The position numbers and the translations under genes are program-made. Below are positions 6,880 to 15,260 of a DNA stretch of 64,000 bases, in pieces; position 1 is the first letter of the stretch, and each line of letters begins with the position of its first letter. The notes under the pieces are model-generated. The model saw only the letters and a list, made by a program, of their open reading frames with translations. It made no database searches and had not been told where the DNA came from. Source of the DNA: Microbacterium kunmingense (GTDB lineage: Bacteria; Actinomycetota; Actinomycetes; Actinomycetales; Microbacteriaceae); the NCBI RefSeq assembly GCF_023155745.1, contig NZ_JAKNUS010000013.1, positions 1 through 64,000 of the forward strand, read 5' to 3'.

Positions 6880-7839
6880 ATGACCGACACCCGTAGCCGC
6901 CCCGACACCGGGGTGCAGGGCCGCGCCGCGGCATCCGCTCGGTATCGAACCGACGCCAGCGAGAAGCGGCGCCGGCGCACCGGGAAGATCTTCCTCTACG
7001 CCGCCATGTCGGTGTTCGCGGTGATCTTCCTCTTCCCGCTCGTGTTCATGTTCGTCTCGAGCCTGAAGCCCGACGCGCAGATCCTGCAGGACATCGATTC
7101 GCCGATGGCGTTCCTCCCCGTCGGCGACATCAGCCTCGACAACTACTTCGGGGTGTTCGACCGGGTGCCGGTCGCGCAGTTCCTGTTCAACTCGGTGCTC
7201 GTCACCGTGCTGACGGTGGGGCTCGGGCTGATCGTCAACTCCATGGCGGGCTTCGCGCTGTCGCGCCTGGCGTGGCGGGGCCGGTTCGTCGTGCTCGCGA
7301 TCATCATCGCGACCCTGATCGTGCCCTTCGAGACGATCGCGGTGCCGATGGTCTACTGGGTCGCCCAGCTGCCGACGCTGGTGATCGAGGGCGGGGTGCT
7401 GAAGTACGACTTCGGATGGCTCAACACCTACGAAGTGCAGATCGTGCCGTTCATCGCCAACGCCTTCTCGATCTTCCTCTTCACGCAGTACTTCTCCACC
7501 ATCCCGAAGTCGCTCGATGAGGCGGCCCGCATCGACGGGGCGGGCTGGTTCACCATCTACCGGCGGATCATCGTGCCCCTCTCGGGCCCGGCGTTCGCGA
7601 CGGTGGCGATCCTGACGTTCCTGCCGGCGTGGAACCAGTACCTCTGGCCCCTCATGGTGGTGCAGAAGGAGGAGTTGCGACCGGTGATGGTCGGCATGCA
7701 GTACTTCTTCCAGCTCAACACCGCCTGGGGCGAGGTCATGGCGTACACCTCCCTCATCACCCTGCCGGTACTCATCGTGTTCCTGGTGTTCCAGCGCGCG
7801 TTCGTGTCGTCGATCGCCGCGAGCGGGGTGAAGGGATGA
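6880..7839 (+). CDS. Carbohydrate ABC transporter permease (MalG-like)
   Basis: A 319-residue permease with six predicted TM helices. The EAA loop is SLDEAARIDGAGWFTIYRR, about residue 215. After a basic N-terminus, TM1 is FLYAAMSVFAVIFLFPLVFM, and the loop SSLKPDAQILQ is typical of MalG-type proteins. It starts one base after the partner permease stop and its own TGA overlaps the glycosidase ATG, so permeases and enzyme are translationally coupled. Confidence 0.95.
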   Translation: MTDTRSRPDTGVQGRAAASARYRTDASEKRRRRTGKIFLYAAMSVFAVIFLFPLVFMFVSSLKPDAQILQDIDSPMAFLPVGDISLDNYFGVFDRVPVAQFLFNSVLVTVLTVGLGLIVNSMAGFALSRLAWRGRFVVLAIIIATLIVPFETIAVPMVYWVAQLPTLVIEGGVLKYDFGWLNTYEVQIVPFIANAFSIFLFTQYFSTIPKSLDEAARIDGAGWFTIYRRIIVPLSGPAFATVAILTFLPAWNQYLWPLMVVQKEELRPVMVGMQYFFQLNTAWGEVMAYTSLITLPVLIVFLVFQRAFVSSIAASGVKG

Positions 7840-8861
7840 CGCGCGCCGCCGTCTCGGGTCTGCTCGACGTTTCTCCCGATGCTTCTGAAAGGTCTGCTGT
7901 GTTCGATCTGCCCGGTTCATGGGTGTGGGATTTCTGGTTCGCCGACGACGGGGAGCAGTACCACCTGTTCTTCCTCTACGCGTCGCGGGCGCTCGGCGAC
8001 CCCGACGCGCGGCACTACCGGGCGGCGATCGGGCACGCGGTCTCGACCGACCTGCAGTCCTGGACGCAGGTGGCCGACGCGCTCGTGCACTCCGACCCGC
8101 CGGCGTTCGATGACCTGGCGACGTGGACCGGCTCGGTGGTGCGTCACCCGGACGGCACCTGGTACCTCTTCTACACGGGGTCGTCGCTGGATGCCGGGGG
8201 GAAGAACGTCCAGCGGATCGGGTACGCGACCTCGCGCGATCTGTTGACGTGGACCAAGGCGGCCGGCCCGGTGGCCTCGGCCGCGGCGCCCTGGTACGAG
8301 ACGCTCGAGACGGGCGATTGGCACGACGAGGCGTTCCGCGACCCGTGGGTGTTCCCCGACCCGGAGGGGAACGGGTGGCACATGTATGTCACGGCGCGGG
8401 CGACCGAGGGCCCGGCGTTCGGGCGCGGGGTGATCGGGCACGCCTGGTCGCCGGACCTCCGCTCGTGGGAGCTGCGGCCTCCGCTCAGCGCGCCGAGCGA
8501 GCACGGGTTCGGACAGCTCGAGGTGACGCAGGTCGAGGTCATCGACGGGCGGCCGGTGCTCATCTTCTCGTGCGGCCGCGAGCACGCGATGCCGTCACGG
8601 GCGGGGGAGCCGGGCGGCGGAGGCACGTGGGCGATCAACGCCGACAGCGTGCTCGGACCGTTCGACGTGGATGCGGCCTACCCGGTGACCGACGAGCGGC
8701 TGTATGTCGGGAGGTTGCTGCGTCGGCGCTCGGACGGGCAGTGGCTGCTCTTCGCGTTCCGCAACGCCGACGACGAGGGGCGCTTCGTCGGGGGAGTGAT
8801 CGACGGGTTGCCGGTGGCGTGGGTCGGCGACCGGCTGGTGGCCGGCGCGCCTCGCGCGTAG
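7836..8861 (+). CDS. GH32-like beta-propeller glycoside hydrolase
   Basis: A 341-residue cytosolic protein without a signal peptide, starting in a 4-nt ATGA overlap with the permease. Propeller-type motifs are visible: WVWDFWFADDGEQYHLFFLY carrying the likely nucleophile Asp, TWTGSVVRHPDGTWYLFYTG, RDPWVFPDPEGNGWHMYVTA with the RDP transition-state motif, and FGQLEVTQV with a candidate acid/base Glu. Clan GH-J enzymes (GH32/GH68) cleave fructosides such as sucrose, levan or inulin fragments. The location implies it hydrolyses the imported sugar inside the cell. GH43 is the main alternative because the propellers resemble each other. Confidence 0.78.
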   Translation: MTRAAVSGLLDVSPDASERSAVFDLPGSWVWDFWFADDGEQYHLFFLYASRALGDPDARHYRAAIGHAVSTDLQSWTQVADALVHSDPPAFDDLATWTGSVVRHPDGTWYLFYTGSSLDAGGKNVQRIGYATSRDLLTWTKAAGPVASAAAPWYETLETGDWHDEAFRDPWVFPDPEGNGWHMYVTARATEGPAFGRGVIGHAWSPDLRSWELRPPLSAPSEHGFGQLEVTQVEVIDGRPVLIFSCGREHAMPSRAGEPGGGGTWAINADSVLGPFDVDAAYPVTDERLYVGRLLRRRSDGQWLLFAFRNADDEGRFVGGVIDGLPVAWVGDRLVAGAPRA

Positions 8862-8898
8862 CGCGCACCCCCGCGGCCCGCTTCCTGGGCCCGTCGGC

Positions 8899-8966
8899 GC
8901 GCGGAGATTCGGCCGAGACGCGTACGTTTCGCGTCGAATCGTCCTCGTCTGGGCCGATCGTACGCG
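8899..8966. repeat. 68-bp direct repeat, copy 1
   Basis: It differs from the copy at 9052-9119 at only two positions. It can fold as a hairpin: GATTC and GAATC flank a GACGCG-tacgttt-CGCGTC stem, followed by CGTCTGGGCCGATCGTACGCG-type sequence. No coding role is seen. Confidence 0.85.
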
Positions 8967-9051
8967 CGCCCCGGCGCCGCGCTGCCGCGGGGTGTGCACC
9001 CCCCGCCGCCTGGCGCTGCCGCGTCGCGCGCCACCTTCTCCGTCCGCCGGG

Positions 9052-9119
9052 GCGCGGAGATTCGGTCGAGACGCGTACGTTTCGCGTCGGATCGTCCTCG
9101 TCTGGGCCGATCGTACGCG
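9052..9119. repeat. 68-bp direct repeat, copy 2
   Basis: Second copy of the 8899-8966 element. One of the two differences changes the outer stem from T-A to T-G pairing (GATTC with GGATC), which keeps the hairpin, so structure may be conserved. Confidence 0.85.
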
Positions 9120-9140
9120 GGCCAGGCCGCCGCGCTGCCG

Positions 9141-9204
9141 CTGGGAGTGCACCCCGCGGGTGGGGAGTGCACCCTCGCGGGTGGGGTGTGCACCCTCGCG
9201 GGCG
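9141..9204. repeat. Tandem repeat of a GGGAGTGCACCCTCGCGGGTG unit (3 copies)
   Basis: Three imperfect units of about 20-21 nt with core GAGTGCACCCTCGCGGG. The same unit occurs twice at 15211-15250, 6 kb away, so it is a dispersed element. Confidence 0.75.
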
Positions 9205-9316
9205 GACGGGGCGACCGGGCCGGGCACCGATTGTCGGGCGTGACGCCACCCGCCCTTCCTACGCTCGACACGTCGGCCACCCGGTCGGCAGGATGACACG
9301 GGAAGGGCGGGCGGCA

Positions 9317-10197
9317 ATGCTCGAGCGCTGGAACACCGCGATCGACCTCATCGAGAAGAACCTCGACGGCGAGATCGACGTCGCCGCGCTCGCACGCGCC
9401 GCCCTCACATCGGAGTACCACTTCCGTCGGATGTTCTCGTCGCTCGCGGGGATGCCGCTGTCGGAATACGTCCGGCGGCGCCGGATGAGCGTCGCCGCCG
9501 CGGCCGTCGTCGCGGGTGAGCCGCTCATCGACGTCGCCGTACGCTACGGCTACGGCTCGACGGATGCCTTCCGTCGCGCGTTCGTTTCGGTGCACGGCAT
9601 GACCCCTGACGAGGCACGCCGACCCGGTGCCATCCTTTCCTCCAGGCGCGCCTGCGGCTGCGCCTCACGATCGAAGGGAGCGCCCCCATGCGCCACCGCA
9701 TCATCGACCTCGACCCGTTCCGCATCGTCGGCCCGGGCGCCCGCATTCCACTGGTCTACCGGGGACCGAACCCCGACATGATCGCCTTCCACCGGTCGTT
9801 GCCGGCCTCCACCGCCGACGAGCTGGCCGCGCTTCGCGACGGGACCAAGCCGGCGGGGCCCTTCTCGGCGTCGACCGACTTCGCCCCCGATCGCGCCGAC
9901 GGCAGCGAGTTCCACTACGTCTACGGCGTCGCGACCCGGCGGCCGGCAGGCGGCATCCCGGATTCCTTCGACGTCGTCGAGGTGCCCGCCCACACCTGGG
10001 TGGTCTTCGAGGTCGTCGCCGAGACCGGGTTCTTCGACGCGCTGCAGCAGGTGTGGGCAGACGCGTACGGCGAGTGGTTCCCCTCGCACCCGTATCGCAC
10101 GGTCGCGGCGCCCGAGATCCTCGCAGTGCACGAGCGTTCGGACGATGGCGAGTCGGGTCGTGCCGAGCTCTGGCTCGCGGTCGAGCGCGAGTCGTAG
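9317..10197 (+). pseudogene. Frameshifted AraC-family regulator with GyrI-like effector domain
   Basis: Two adjoining frames together encode one familiar protein. The first (from ATG 9317) has the AraC DNA-binding region: LIEKNLDGEIDVAALARAAL, then ALTSEYHFRRMFSSLAGMPL, and a second helix-turn-helix ending GYGSTDAFRRAF. The reading then continues one frame back as ARLRLRLTIEGSAPMRHRII and a GyrI-like small-molecule-binding domain to 10197 (MIAFHRSL, FEVVAETGFFDALQQVWADAYGEWFPSHPYR). The frames meet near 9640-9655, where one missing base (for example a C in the TCCTCC tract) explains the shift. The 3' part could still be made separately from ATG 9688 as a 169-residue protein. Either a recent mutation or a sequencing error. 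Confidence 0.82.
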
Positions 10198-10235
10198 GCC
10201 TCCCTCCGGCGCGCCCTTTCTCCCGGCCCAGCCCC

Positions 10236-10334
10236 GCCCCGAGCCCACCTCCCCGCCGAGCCCACCCTTTCCTACCGAGCCCACCCTTTAGCGGCGGGCG
10301 GAAGGGGTGGGCTCGCGCGGAAGGGGTGGGCTCG
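10236..10334. repeat. 99-nt GAGCCCACC palindromic element, copy 1
   Basis: It contains three GAGCCCACC units followed by two GGGTGGGCTC units in inverted orientation around GCGGCGGGCGG. It can form alternative long hairpins. About five differences separate it from copy 2. Confidence 0.85.
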
Positions 10335-10481
10335 CGGCTCGAGGTCGGGGCGCGCGGAGGACGCCTGAAGTGGGGGGCCCTCGCCGGAGTACCCGCACGG
10401 GCGCGGCCGGGCCACGCTTGAACTGGGCGCGAGTCTTGCGCACCCCCCCGGGGGAGCCCACCTCTCACCCGGACCGCCCCC

Positions 10482-10580
10482 GCCCCGAGCCCACCTCCCC
10501 GCCGAGCCCGCCCTTTCCTCCCGAGCCCACCCTTTAACGGCGGGCGGAAGGGGTGGGCTCGCGTGGAAGGGGTGGGCGCG
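10482..10580. repeat. 99-nt GAGCCCACC palindromic element, copy 2
   Basis: Near-identical second copy of 10236-10334, same orientation. A further partial unit (GGAGCCCACCTCTCACC) lies just before it at about 10454-10470. Confidence 0.85.
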
Positions 10581-10750
10581 CGGGCGCGAGCGCGAGGTCG
10601 GGGCGAGGGCCGCGCCCGAGGAGGGGGGCGGGGCGTGGGGGGAGAATACCCGTCCCCGGGGAATCGGGCAGGCCGTTGAGCGAGCCCTCGCGCTCACCTA
10701 CAGTCGCGAGCAGCACGGCCCCACCGTCCCGGCCCCGGAGGGAGACACCC

Positions 10751-11842
10751 ATGGCTGAGCGCGTCACCCAGGTCTCGGCCCGATGGTGGAGCGAGATGAC
10801 CTCGTCCGCGCGGCTTCTCATGGCCGCAAAGACGGCCGTCGCGTGCGCTCTGGCCTGGGTGCTCGCGCCGCTGCTGCCGACCCAGGATCAGTATTCGTAC
10901 TACGCGCCGCTCGGCGTGCTGGTGAGCATGTACCCGACCGTGGCCGCGTCGGCGCGGTCGGGTGCACAGGCGATGCTCGGCCTCGCCGTCGGTGTCGGTC
11001 TCGGCCTGCTCGGGATCGCCGCCCTGTTCGCGGGGCTCCCCGCCGTGCTGACACTCGCGCTCATCATCGCGATCGGGGTGATCATCGGCGGCATCCGCGC
11101 ACTGGGGGTCGGCCGCGAGTGGGTGGCGATCGCCGCGCTGTTCGTGCTGCTTCTCAGCGGCTCGCAGGCCGACGACTTCTCGGTGTCGTACCTCGTCACG
11201 GTGGCGTTCGGCGTGCTGATCGGCGTGGTCGTCAACTACGCGATCCTGCCGCCGGTCTACCTCGACACTGCGGGGGCGAGACTGTCGGAGCTGCGTGACG
11301 ATATCGCCGACCTGCTGCGGGTGCTTGCCGACCGGGCGGCGGAGGGGAACATCGACGCCGCGGAGGTGTCTCAGCCAGACGCGGGCCTCGACGCCGTGAT
11401 CGCCGACGTCCACGACGAGGTGCACGAGGCCGACGAGAGCCTGCGCGGCAATCCGCGGGGGCGACGCCGCCGCGCCGAGAAAGTGGAGAACCTCCAGCGG
11501 CTGCGCGCGCTCGAGCGCACCGCGTTCTACAGCCGCGACCTCGCCGACGTCCTCTACGCCCTCGACCGGGAGGGCGACGCGGCGGTCGGGCTCGAGGCGC
11601 GCGGCGCGCTCGCCGAAGCGATCCGCCGGTGCGCCGATCTGGTCGCAACCCCCGTCGGCGACACGGCGTCCTCAAACCGGGTCGCCGACGCCGACCGAGC
11701 GGTCGAGGCCTACGCCGACGACCTCACCGCGGTTGTGGGGAACGAGGGCGTCGCGCGCCGGTCGACCCCGGTCGCGCTGCTGCAGCGCATCATCGACGCG
11801 TCCCTGCCGTTCGTGCCGGACGGGCGTCACCCCGCCCCCTGA
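10751..11842 (+). CDS. FUSC-family (aromatic acid exporter-like) membrane protein
   Basis: A 363-residue protein starting at ATG 10751 behind a GGAG. The first 170 residues hold about six TM helices (AAKTAVACALAWVLAPLL, APLGVLVSMYPTVAAS, MLGLAVGVGLGLLGIAAL, LTLALIIAIGVIIGGI, WVAIAALFVLLLSG, VTVAFGVLIGVVVNYAI). The second half is cytoplasmic and helical (RLSELRDDIADLLRVLADR, EKVENLQRLRALERTAFYSRD). This arrangement matches FUSC/ArAE proteins linked to efflux of aromatic compounds. The substrate is unknown, and it is a stand-alone unit preceded by repeats. Confidence 0.82.
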   Translation: MAERVTQVSARWWSEMTSSARLLMAAKTAVACALAWVLAPLLPTQDQYSYYAPLGVLVSMYPTVAASARSGAQAMLGLAVGVGLGLLGIAALFAGLPAVLTLALIIAIGVIIGGIRALGVGREWVAIAALFVLLLSGSQADDFSVSYLVTVAFGVLIGVVVNYAILPPVYLDTAGARLSELRDDIADLLRVLADRAAEGNIDAAEVSQPDAGLDAVIADVHDEVHEADESLRGNPRGRRRRAEKVENLQRLRALERTAFYSRDLADVLYALDREGDAAVGLEARGALAEAIRRCADLVATPVGDTASSNRVADADRAVEAYADDLTAVVGNEGVARRSTPVALLQRIIDASLPFVPDGRHPAP

Positions 11843-11930
11843 TGTCGGGATTTCGCAGGTCGCGCGCCTGTCCAGCCTGCACGACCCCAACGCGGGGACA
11901 CCGCGTATAAAACGCAATTACGTAAGAACG

Positions 11931-11936
11931 TACAAT
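11931..11936 (+). promoter_or_regulatory. -10 hexamer TACAAT of a leaderless-type promoter
   Basis: TACAAT ends 7 nt before ATG 11944, so transcription should start at or next to the start codon. A palindrome TTACGTAA lies just upstream (about 11918-11925) and is a candidate site for the encoded regulator. Confidence 0.6.
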
Positions 11937-11943
11937 AGTCGCC

Positions 11944-12492
11944 ATGGACAGTCCCCTCGACAGCCTCCGCCAGGAGGTCGCCGCGCTCGCCGGCCGGCTC
12001 GCCGCCCTCGAATCGCGCGGTGCGGAGACCCCGACCACCCCACACGGTCGCACCCCCGTCGACGCGCTCGACCCCGAGACCTTCTGGGCGCTCCACGGAC
12101 TGCAGTCGCGCCTCGCCGCCCACCCCGAGACGGCCGAGGGCGCGGTGATGCTCGTCGGCGCGGTCCGCCTCCCCGGCGGAGGCGACGTCGTCTGGCAGCA
12201 GGCGGTCGGCACCGACGGGCTCATCGATACGGAGTGGACCGCTCAGGCTGCCACCCTCGCCGCCCTGGGGCATCCGGTTCGCATCGAGCTGCTGAGGCAC
12301 ATCCTCGCCGGCACCCACACGACCGCCGAACTCGCCGCGCTCGACGACCTCGGCACCACCGGTCAACTGCATCATCATCTCCGCCAACTCGTCGCGGCGG
12401 GCTGGGTGCGCCAGAGCGGTCGGGGCAGCTACGAGGTTCCAGCCGCCCGTGTGGTCCCGCTCCTCGTCGTCATCGCGGGGGCGGAGCGGTGA
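11944..12492 (+). CDS. ArsR-like winged-helix regulator
   Basis: A 182-residue protein. The C-terminal half is a winged helix-turn-helix (LAALGHPVRIELLRHILAGTHTTAELAALDDLGTTGQLHHHLRQL, then VAAGWVRQSGRGSYEVPAARV), the ArsR/helix-turn-helix-20 pattern. The N-terminal half (DSLRQEVAALAGRLAALES; ETFWALHGLQSRLA) starts with a short coiled coil and has no cysteine metal site, so it probably senses something other than metal. Its TGA overlaps the GTG of the M23 peptidase gene, so it likely controls that gene. TTACGTAA in the promoter is a possible autoregulatory site. Confidence 0.8.
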   Translation: MDSPLDSLRQEVAALAGRLAALESRGAETPTTPHGRTPVDALDPETFWALHGLQSRLAAHPETAEGAVMLVGAVRLPGGGDVVWQQAVGTDGLIDTEWTAQAATLAALGHPVRIELLRHILAGTHTTAELAALDDLGTTGQLHHHLRQLVAAGWVRQSGRGSYEVPAARVVPLLVVIAGAER

Positions 12493-13340
12493 CCCGCGTC
12501 ATCCTCGCCCTGTACCGCGTGCGGGGCGTGCTGTACTACCCGGCCGCGGCGGTGCTCATCCTGCTCGGGATCTCCTCCCTCCTGCTCCGGGACGTCGACG
12601 CCCCCATCGTGCGCGGCGCCCTCTCGGTGCTCGCCGCCCTCGCGCTCCCGGCCGTGGTCGTCGCGGTGCTGTGCATCCTGCTCTCGGTGCTCGCGCCGCG
12701 GCTGCTGCCCGAGAGAGAGCGGATGACGGTGAGCCCGCCGGTGCGCGGACGATGGCTGGCGGTCAACAGCCCCGCCACCAAGGTGCCGAGCCACGGCGTC
12801 CGCGCGTGGGGGCAGGCCTACGCGATCGACCTCGTGAGCGAACCCGCCGACGGCGCCCGCCCCGCCTTCGGTGAGGGTCCGGCCATGCGGCCGCCCGCCG
12901 ACTACCCCGCCTTCGGCGCGCCGGTCTTCGCGATGATCGACGGCACCGTGGTGCGCCGCGTCGACGGACAGCGCGATCACCGATCCCGTTCGAGCATGCC
13001 CGCCTTCGTCTACATGATGATCGAGGGGATGCTGCGAGAGCTCGGCGGTGCGCGCTTCATCCTCGGCAATCACGTGGTCATCCGCGGCGACGACGGTGTG
13101 TGCGCGGTGGTCGCCCATCTGCAGCGCGGGTCGGTCGCGGTCGGCGTGGGCGATCGGGTGCGCGCGGGCGACGTCATCGCGCGGTGCGGGAACTCGGGCA
13201 ACACGAGCGAGCCGCACGTGCATGCTCAGCTGATGGACCGCCCGTCGGTCTGGACGGGGCAGGGTGTGCCGATGGCGTTCGCCGTCGCCGGGTCGCCGAC
13301 GCTGCCCGCCGACGGCGAGCACCTGGTCGTCGCCGGGTGA
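12489..13340 (+). CDS. Membrane-anchored M23-family metallopeptidase (LytM-like)
   Basis: A 283-residue protein from GTG 12489 (4-nt overlap with the regulator). Two N-terminal TM helices (YYPAAAVLILLGISSLLL; ALPAVVVAVLCILLSVLA) anchor a LytM domain. Zinc-ligand candidates are His in SHGVRAWGQAY, Asp in AYAIDLV and the first His of the HVHAQ motif. The segments GNHVVIRGDDG, VVAHLQRGSV, VGDRVRAGDVIARCGNSGN are the standard M23 core. The first motif is a longer H-x(12)-D spacing rather than HxxxD. Family members cut or bind peptidoglycan cross-bridges; an activating or degenerate variant is possible given the altered first motif. Confidence 0.85.
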   Translation: MTRVILALYRVRGVLYYPAAAVLILLGISSLLLRDVDAPIVRGALSVLAALALPAVVVAVLCILLSVLAPRLLPERERMTVSPPVRGRWLAVNSPATKVPSHGVRAWGQAYAIDLVSEPADGARPAFGEGPAMRPPADYPAFGAPVFAMIDGTVVRRVDGQRDHRSRSSMPAFVYMMIEGMLRELGGARFILGNHVVIRGDDGVCAVVAHLQRGSVAVGVGDRVRAGDVIARCGNSGNTSEPHVHAQLMDRPSVWTGQGVPMAFAVAGSPTLPADGEHLVVAG

Positions 13341-13426
13341 GGGCTGGGGAGTCGCAGTCGTCCTCCCGCACACGGATGCCGCATGACCCCACCCCCCGCG
13401 ATTCGCGACCCCTGCGCCGGCCTCGT

Positions 13427-13432
13427 TAGCCT
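13427..13432 (+). promoter_or_regulatory. -10 hexamer TAGCCT of a leaderless-type promoter
   Basis: Ends 6 nt before ATG 13439 of the BCCT transporter gene; no Shine-Dalgarno sequence is present. Confidence 0.5.
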
Positions 13433-13438
13433 GGACGG

Positions 13439-15211
13439 ATGGCTGACACCCGAAAGGCCATGACGGCCGACCCCGCCCGGCACTCGACCATCAAGCGATG
13501 GGTCTTCTGGCCCGCCGCGACGATCGCCCTGGCGTTCAGCGCCTTCGCGCTGCTCGCTCCCGACCTCGCGGAGGCGTCGTTCGGCACCATCCAGACGACC
13601 ATCGTCAACGCCTTCAACTGGTACTACGTGCTCATCGCGGCGTTCTTCGTCGCGTTCGCGCTGTTCCTCGGCTTCAGCCGGTTCGGCGACATCCGGCTCG
13701 GCCGCGACGACGACAAGCCCGAGTTCTCGCTCGGCGCGTGGTTCTCGCTGCTCTTCGCCGCGGGCATGGGCATCGGGCTGGTGTTCTACGGCGTGAGCGA
13801 GCCGCTCAGCCACTTCGTCTCGCCCCGCCCCGGCGTCGCGGGCACCCCCGAGCAGCTCGCGCAGGCGGCCCTCAGCCAGACCTACCTGCACTGGGGCGTG
13901 CAGGCGTGGTCGATCTACGTCATCGTCGGATTGAGCCTCGCGTACGCGATCCACCGCCGGAAGCGCCCGATCTCGATCCGCTGGGCCCTCGAGCCGCTCC
14001 TCGGCGATCGCGTCCGCGGTGGGTGGGGCAACGCGATCGACGCCATCGCCCTCGTCGGCACCCTCTTCGGGGTCGCCACCTCGCTCGGACTCGGCGTGCT
14101 GCAGATCTCCGCCGGCCTCGACTTCGCCGGCCTGATCGAGCCGAGCGAACCGATCCAGCTCGCCATCATCGGCGTCATCTCGGTGCTCGTGCTCATCTCC
14201 GTGCTCTCGGGCGTCACCCGCGGAATGAAGTGGCTGTCATCGTTCAACCTCATCCTCGCCGGCATCCTCGTCCTCTATCTGCTCGTCTTCGGGCAGACCG
14301 AGTTCCTGCTGCGCGAATGGGTGCAGTCGATCGGCAACTACATCCAGAACTTCGTCGGGCTCTCCTTCAACGTGACCGCCTTCCAGGGCGAGGCGGGGGA
14401 GTCGTGGCAGGCCAGCTGGACCTCCTTCTACTGGGGGTGGTGGATCGCCTGGGCACCCTTCGTCGGCATCTTCATCGCCCGCATCTCGCGGGGCCGCACC
14501 GTGCGTCAGTTCGTGATGGGCGTCATCATCGTGCCGACGCTCGTGACGCTGCTGTGGTTCGCGGTGCTGGGCGGGTCGGCGATCTACCTCGAGCTGACGC
14601 AGCCCGGCGCCCTGACCGGACCCGACGGCTCGGTCAACGTCGACACCGCGCTGTTCCAGCTGCTGCAGTTCCTCCCCGGCACCCCGGTGCTCACCGCCGG
14701 CGTGCTGCTGCTCATCACGATCTTCTTCGTGACCTCGGCCGACTCGGGGGCCCTCGTCATGGGCATGATCGCCACGGGCGGTGACATCACGCCGCGCCGC
14801 TGGGTGCGCGTCTTCTTCACCCTCACCACCGCGGTGCTCGCCGGCGCGCTCCTCCTGACTGGGGGACTCCAGGCCCTCCAGACCGCCGCGATCATCATCG
14901 CGCTGCCCTTCAGCGTCGTCATGCTCCTGATGTGCTGGTCGACCGTCGTCGCTTTCACCCGCGAGCGGCGGGCGTACGAGCGGGCGGCGCGCGCGCAGTT
15001 CGTCGACCAGATCGGCGAGTACCACGGGCTCGAGGTGGAAGAACCTTCCGCGGGTGTCGTCCACGAGCCGTCGTGGCTCCGGCGCGTCTCGTCGCGTCTC
15101 ACCGGCCGTCCCGTCGCGGCCGGCGAGGTCTCTGAGAACGGGGTACAGAAATCGGATGCCGCGGAGCCGGCCGACGACGACGAGGTCCACCTCGCGCGCA
15201 GCGAGAACTAG
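13439..15211 (+). CDS. BCCT-family (betaine/choline/carnitine) transporter
   Basis: A 590-residue secondary transporter with about 12 TM helices. Signatures are GAWFSLLFAAGMGIGLVFYG followed by VSEPLSHF, and the Trp-rich TM8 region WGWWIAWAPFVGIFIARISRGRTVRQF, which forms the substrate site. The charged C-terminal tail of about 70 residues (RERRAYERAARAQFVDQIGE and a long acidic end) resembles the osmosensing tails of BetP-like proteins. It probably imports glycine betaine or choline with sodium for osmoprotection. A leaderless-type -10 precedes ATG 13439. Tandem repeat units begin right at its stop codon. Confidence 0.95.
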   Translation: MADTRKAMTADPARHSTIKRWVFWPAATIALAFSAFALLAPDLAEASFGTIQTTIVNAFNWYYVLIAAFFVAFALFLGFSRFGDIRLGRDDDKPEFSLGAWFSLLFAAGMGIGLVFYGVSEPLSHFVSPRPGVAGTPEQLAQAALSQTYLHWGVQAWSIYVIVGLSLAYAIHRRKRPISIRWALEPLLGDRVRGGWGNAIDAIALVGTLFGVATSLGLGVLQISAGLDFAGLIEPSEPIQLAIIGVISVLVLISVLSGVTRGMKWLSSFNLILAGILVLYLLVFGQTEFLLREWVQSIGNYIQNFVGLSFNVTAFQGEAGESWQASWTSFYWGWWIAWAPFVGIFIARISRGRTVRQFVMGVIIVPTLVTLLWFAVLGGSAIYLELTQPGALTGPDGSVNVDTALFQLLQFLPGTPVLTAGVLLLITIFFVTSADSGALVMGMIATGGDITPRRWVRVFFTLTTAVLAGALLLTGGLQALQTAAIIIALPFSVVMLLMCWSTVVAFTRERRAYERAARAQFVDQIGEYHGLEVEEPSAGVVHEPSWLRRVSSRLTGRPVAAGEVSENGVQKSDAAEPADDDEVHLARSEN

Positions 15212-15250
15212 GAGTGCCCTCGCGGGTGGGGAGTGCACCCTCGCGGGTGG
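15211..15250. repeat. Two units of the GAGTGCACCCTCGCGGGTGG tandem repeat
   Basis: Same unit as at 9141-9204. The first unit begins at the last base of the BCCT stop codon and lacks two bases (GGAGTGCCCTCGCGGG). Confidence 0.75.
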
Positions 15251-15260
15251 GGCGGGCGGT

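Larger units (their letters stand above)
8862..9316. other. Repeat-rich intergenic region
   Basis: About 455 nt without a credible gene. It holds two copies of a 68-bp element, three units of a 20-21-nt tandem repeat and short GC-rich spacers; all are listed separately. Confidence 0.75.
10198..10750. other. Repeat-rich intergenic region before the FUSC gene
   Basis: About 550 nt of very GC-rich DNA with two copies of a 99-nt palindromic element (listed separately) and no credible gene. Only the last 10-15 nt (GGAGACACCC) look like a ribosome binding region for the next gene. Confidence 0.7.

Noticed and set aside
6844..7920. Long minus-strand frame opposite the second sugar permease
   Set aside because: Antisense shadow; polar, charged composition with no family features.
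9141..9204. Possible CRISPR array
   Set aside because: Units are contiguous and lack spacers; no cas genes nearby. The same applies to 54814-54912.
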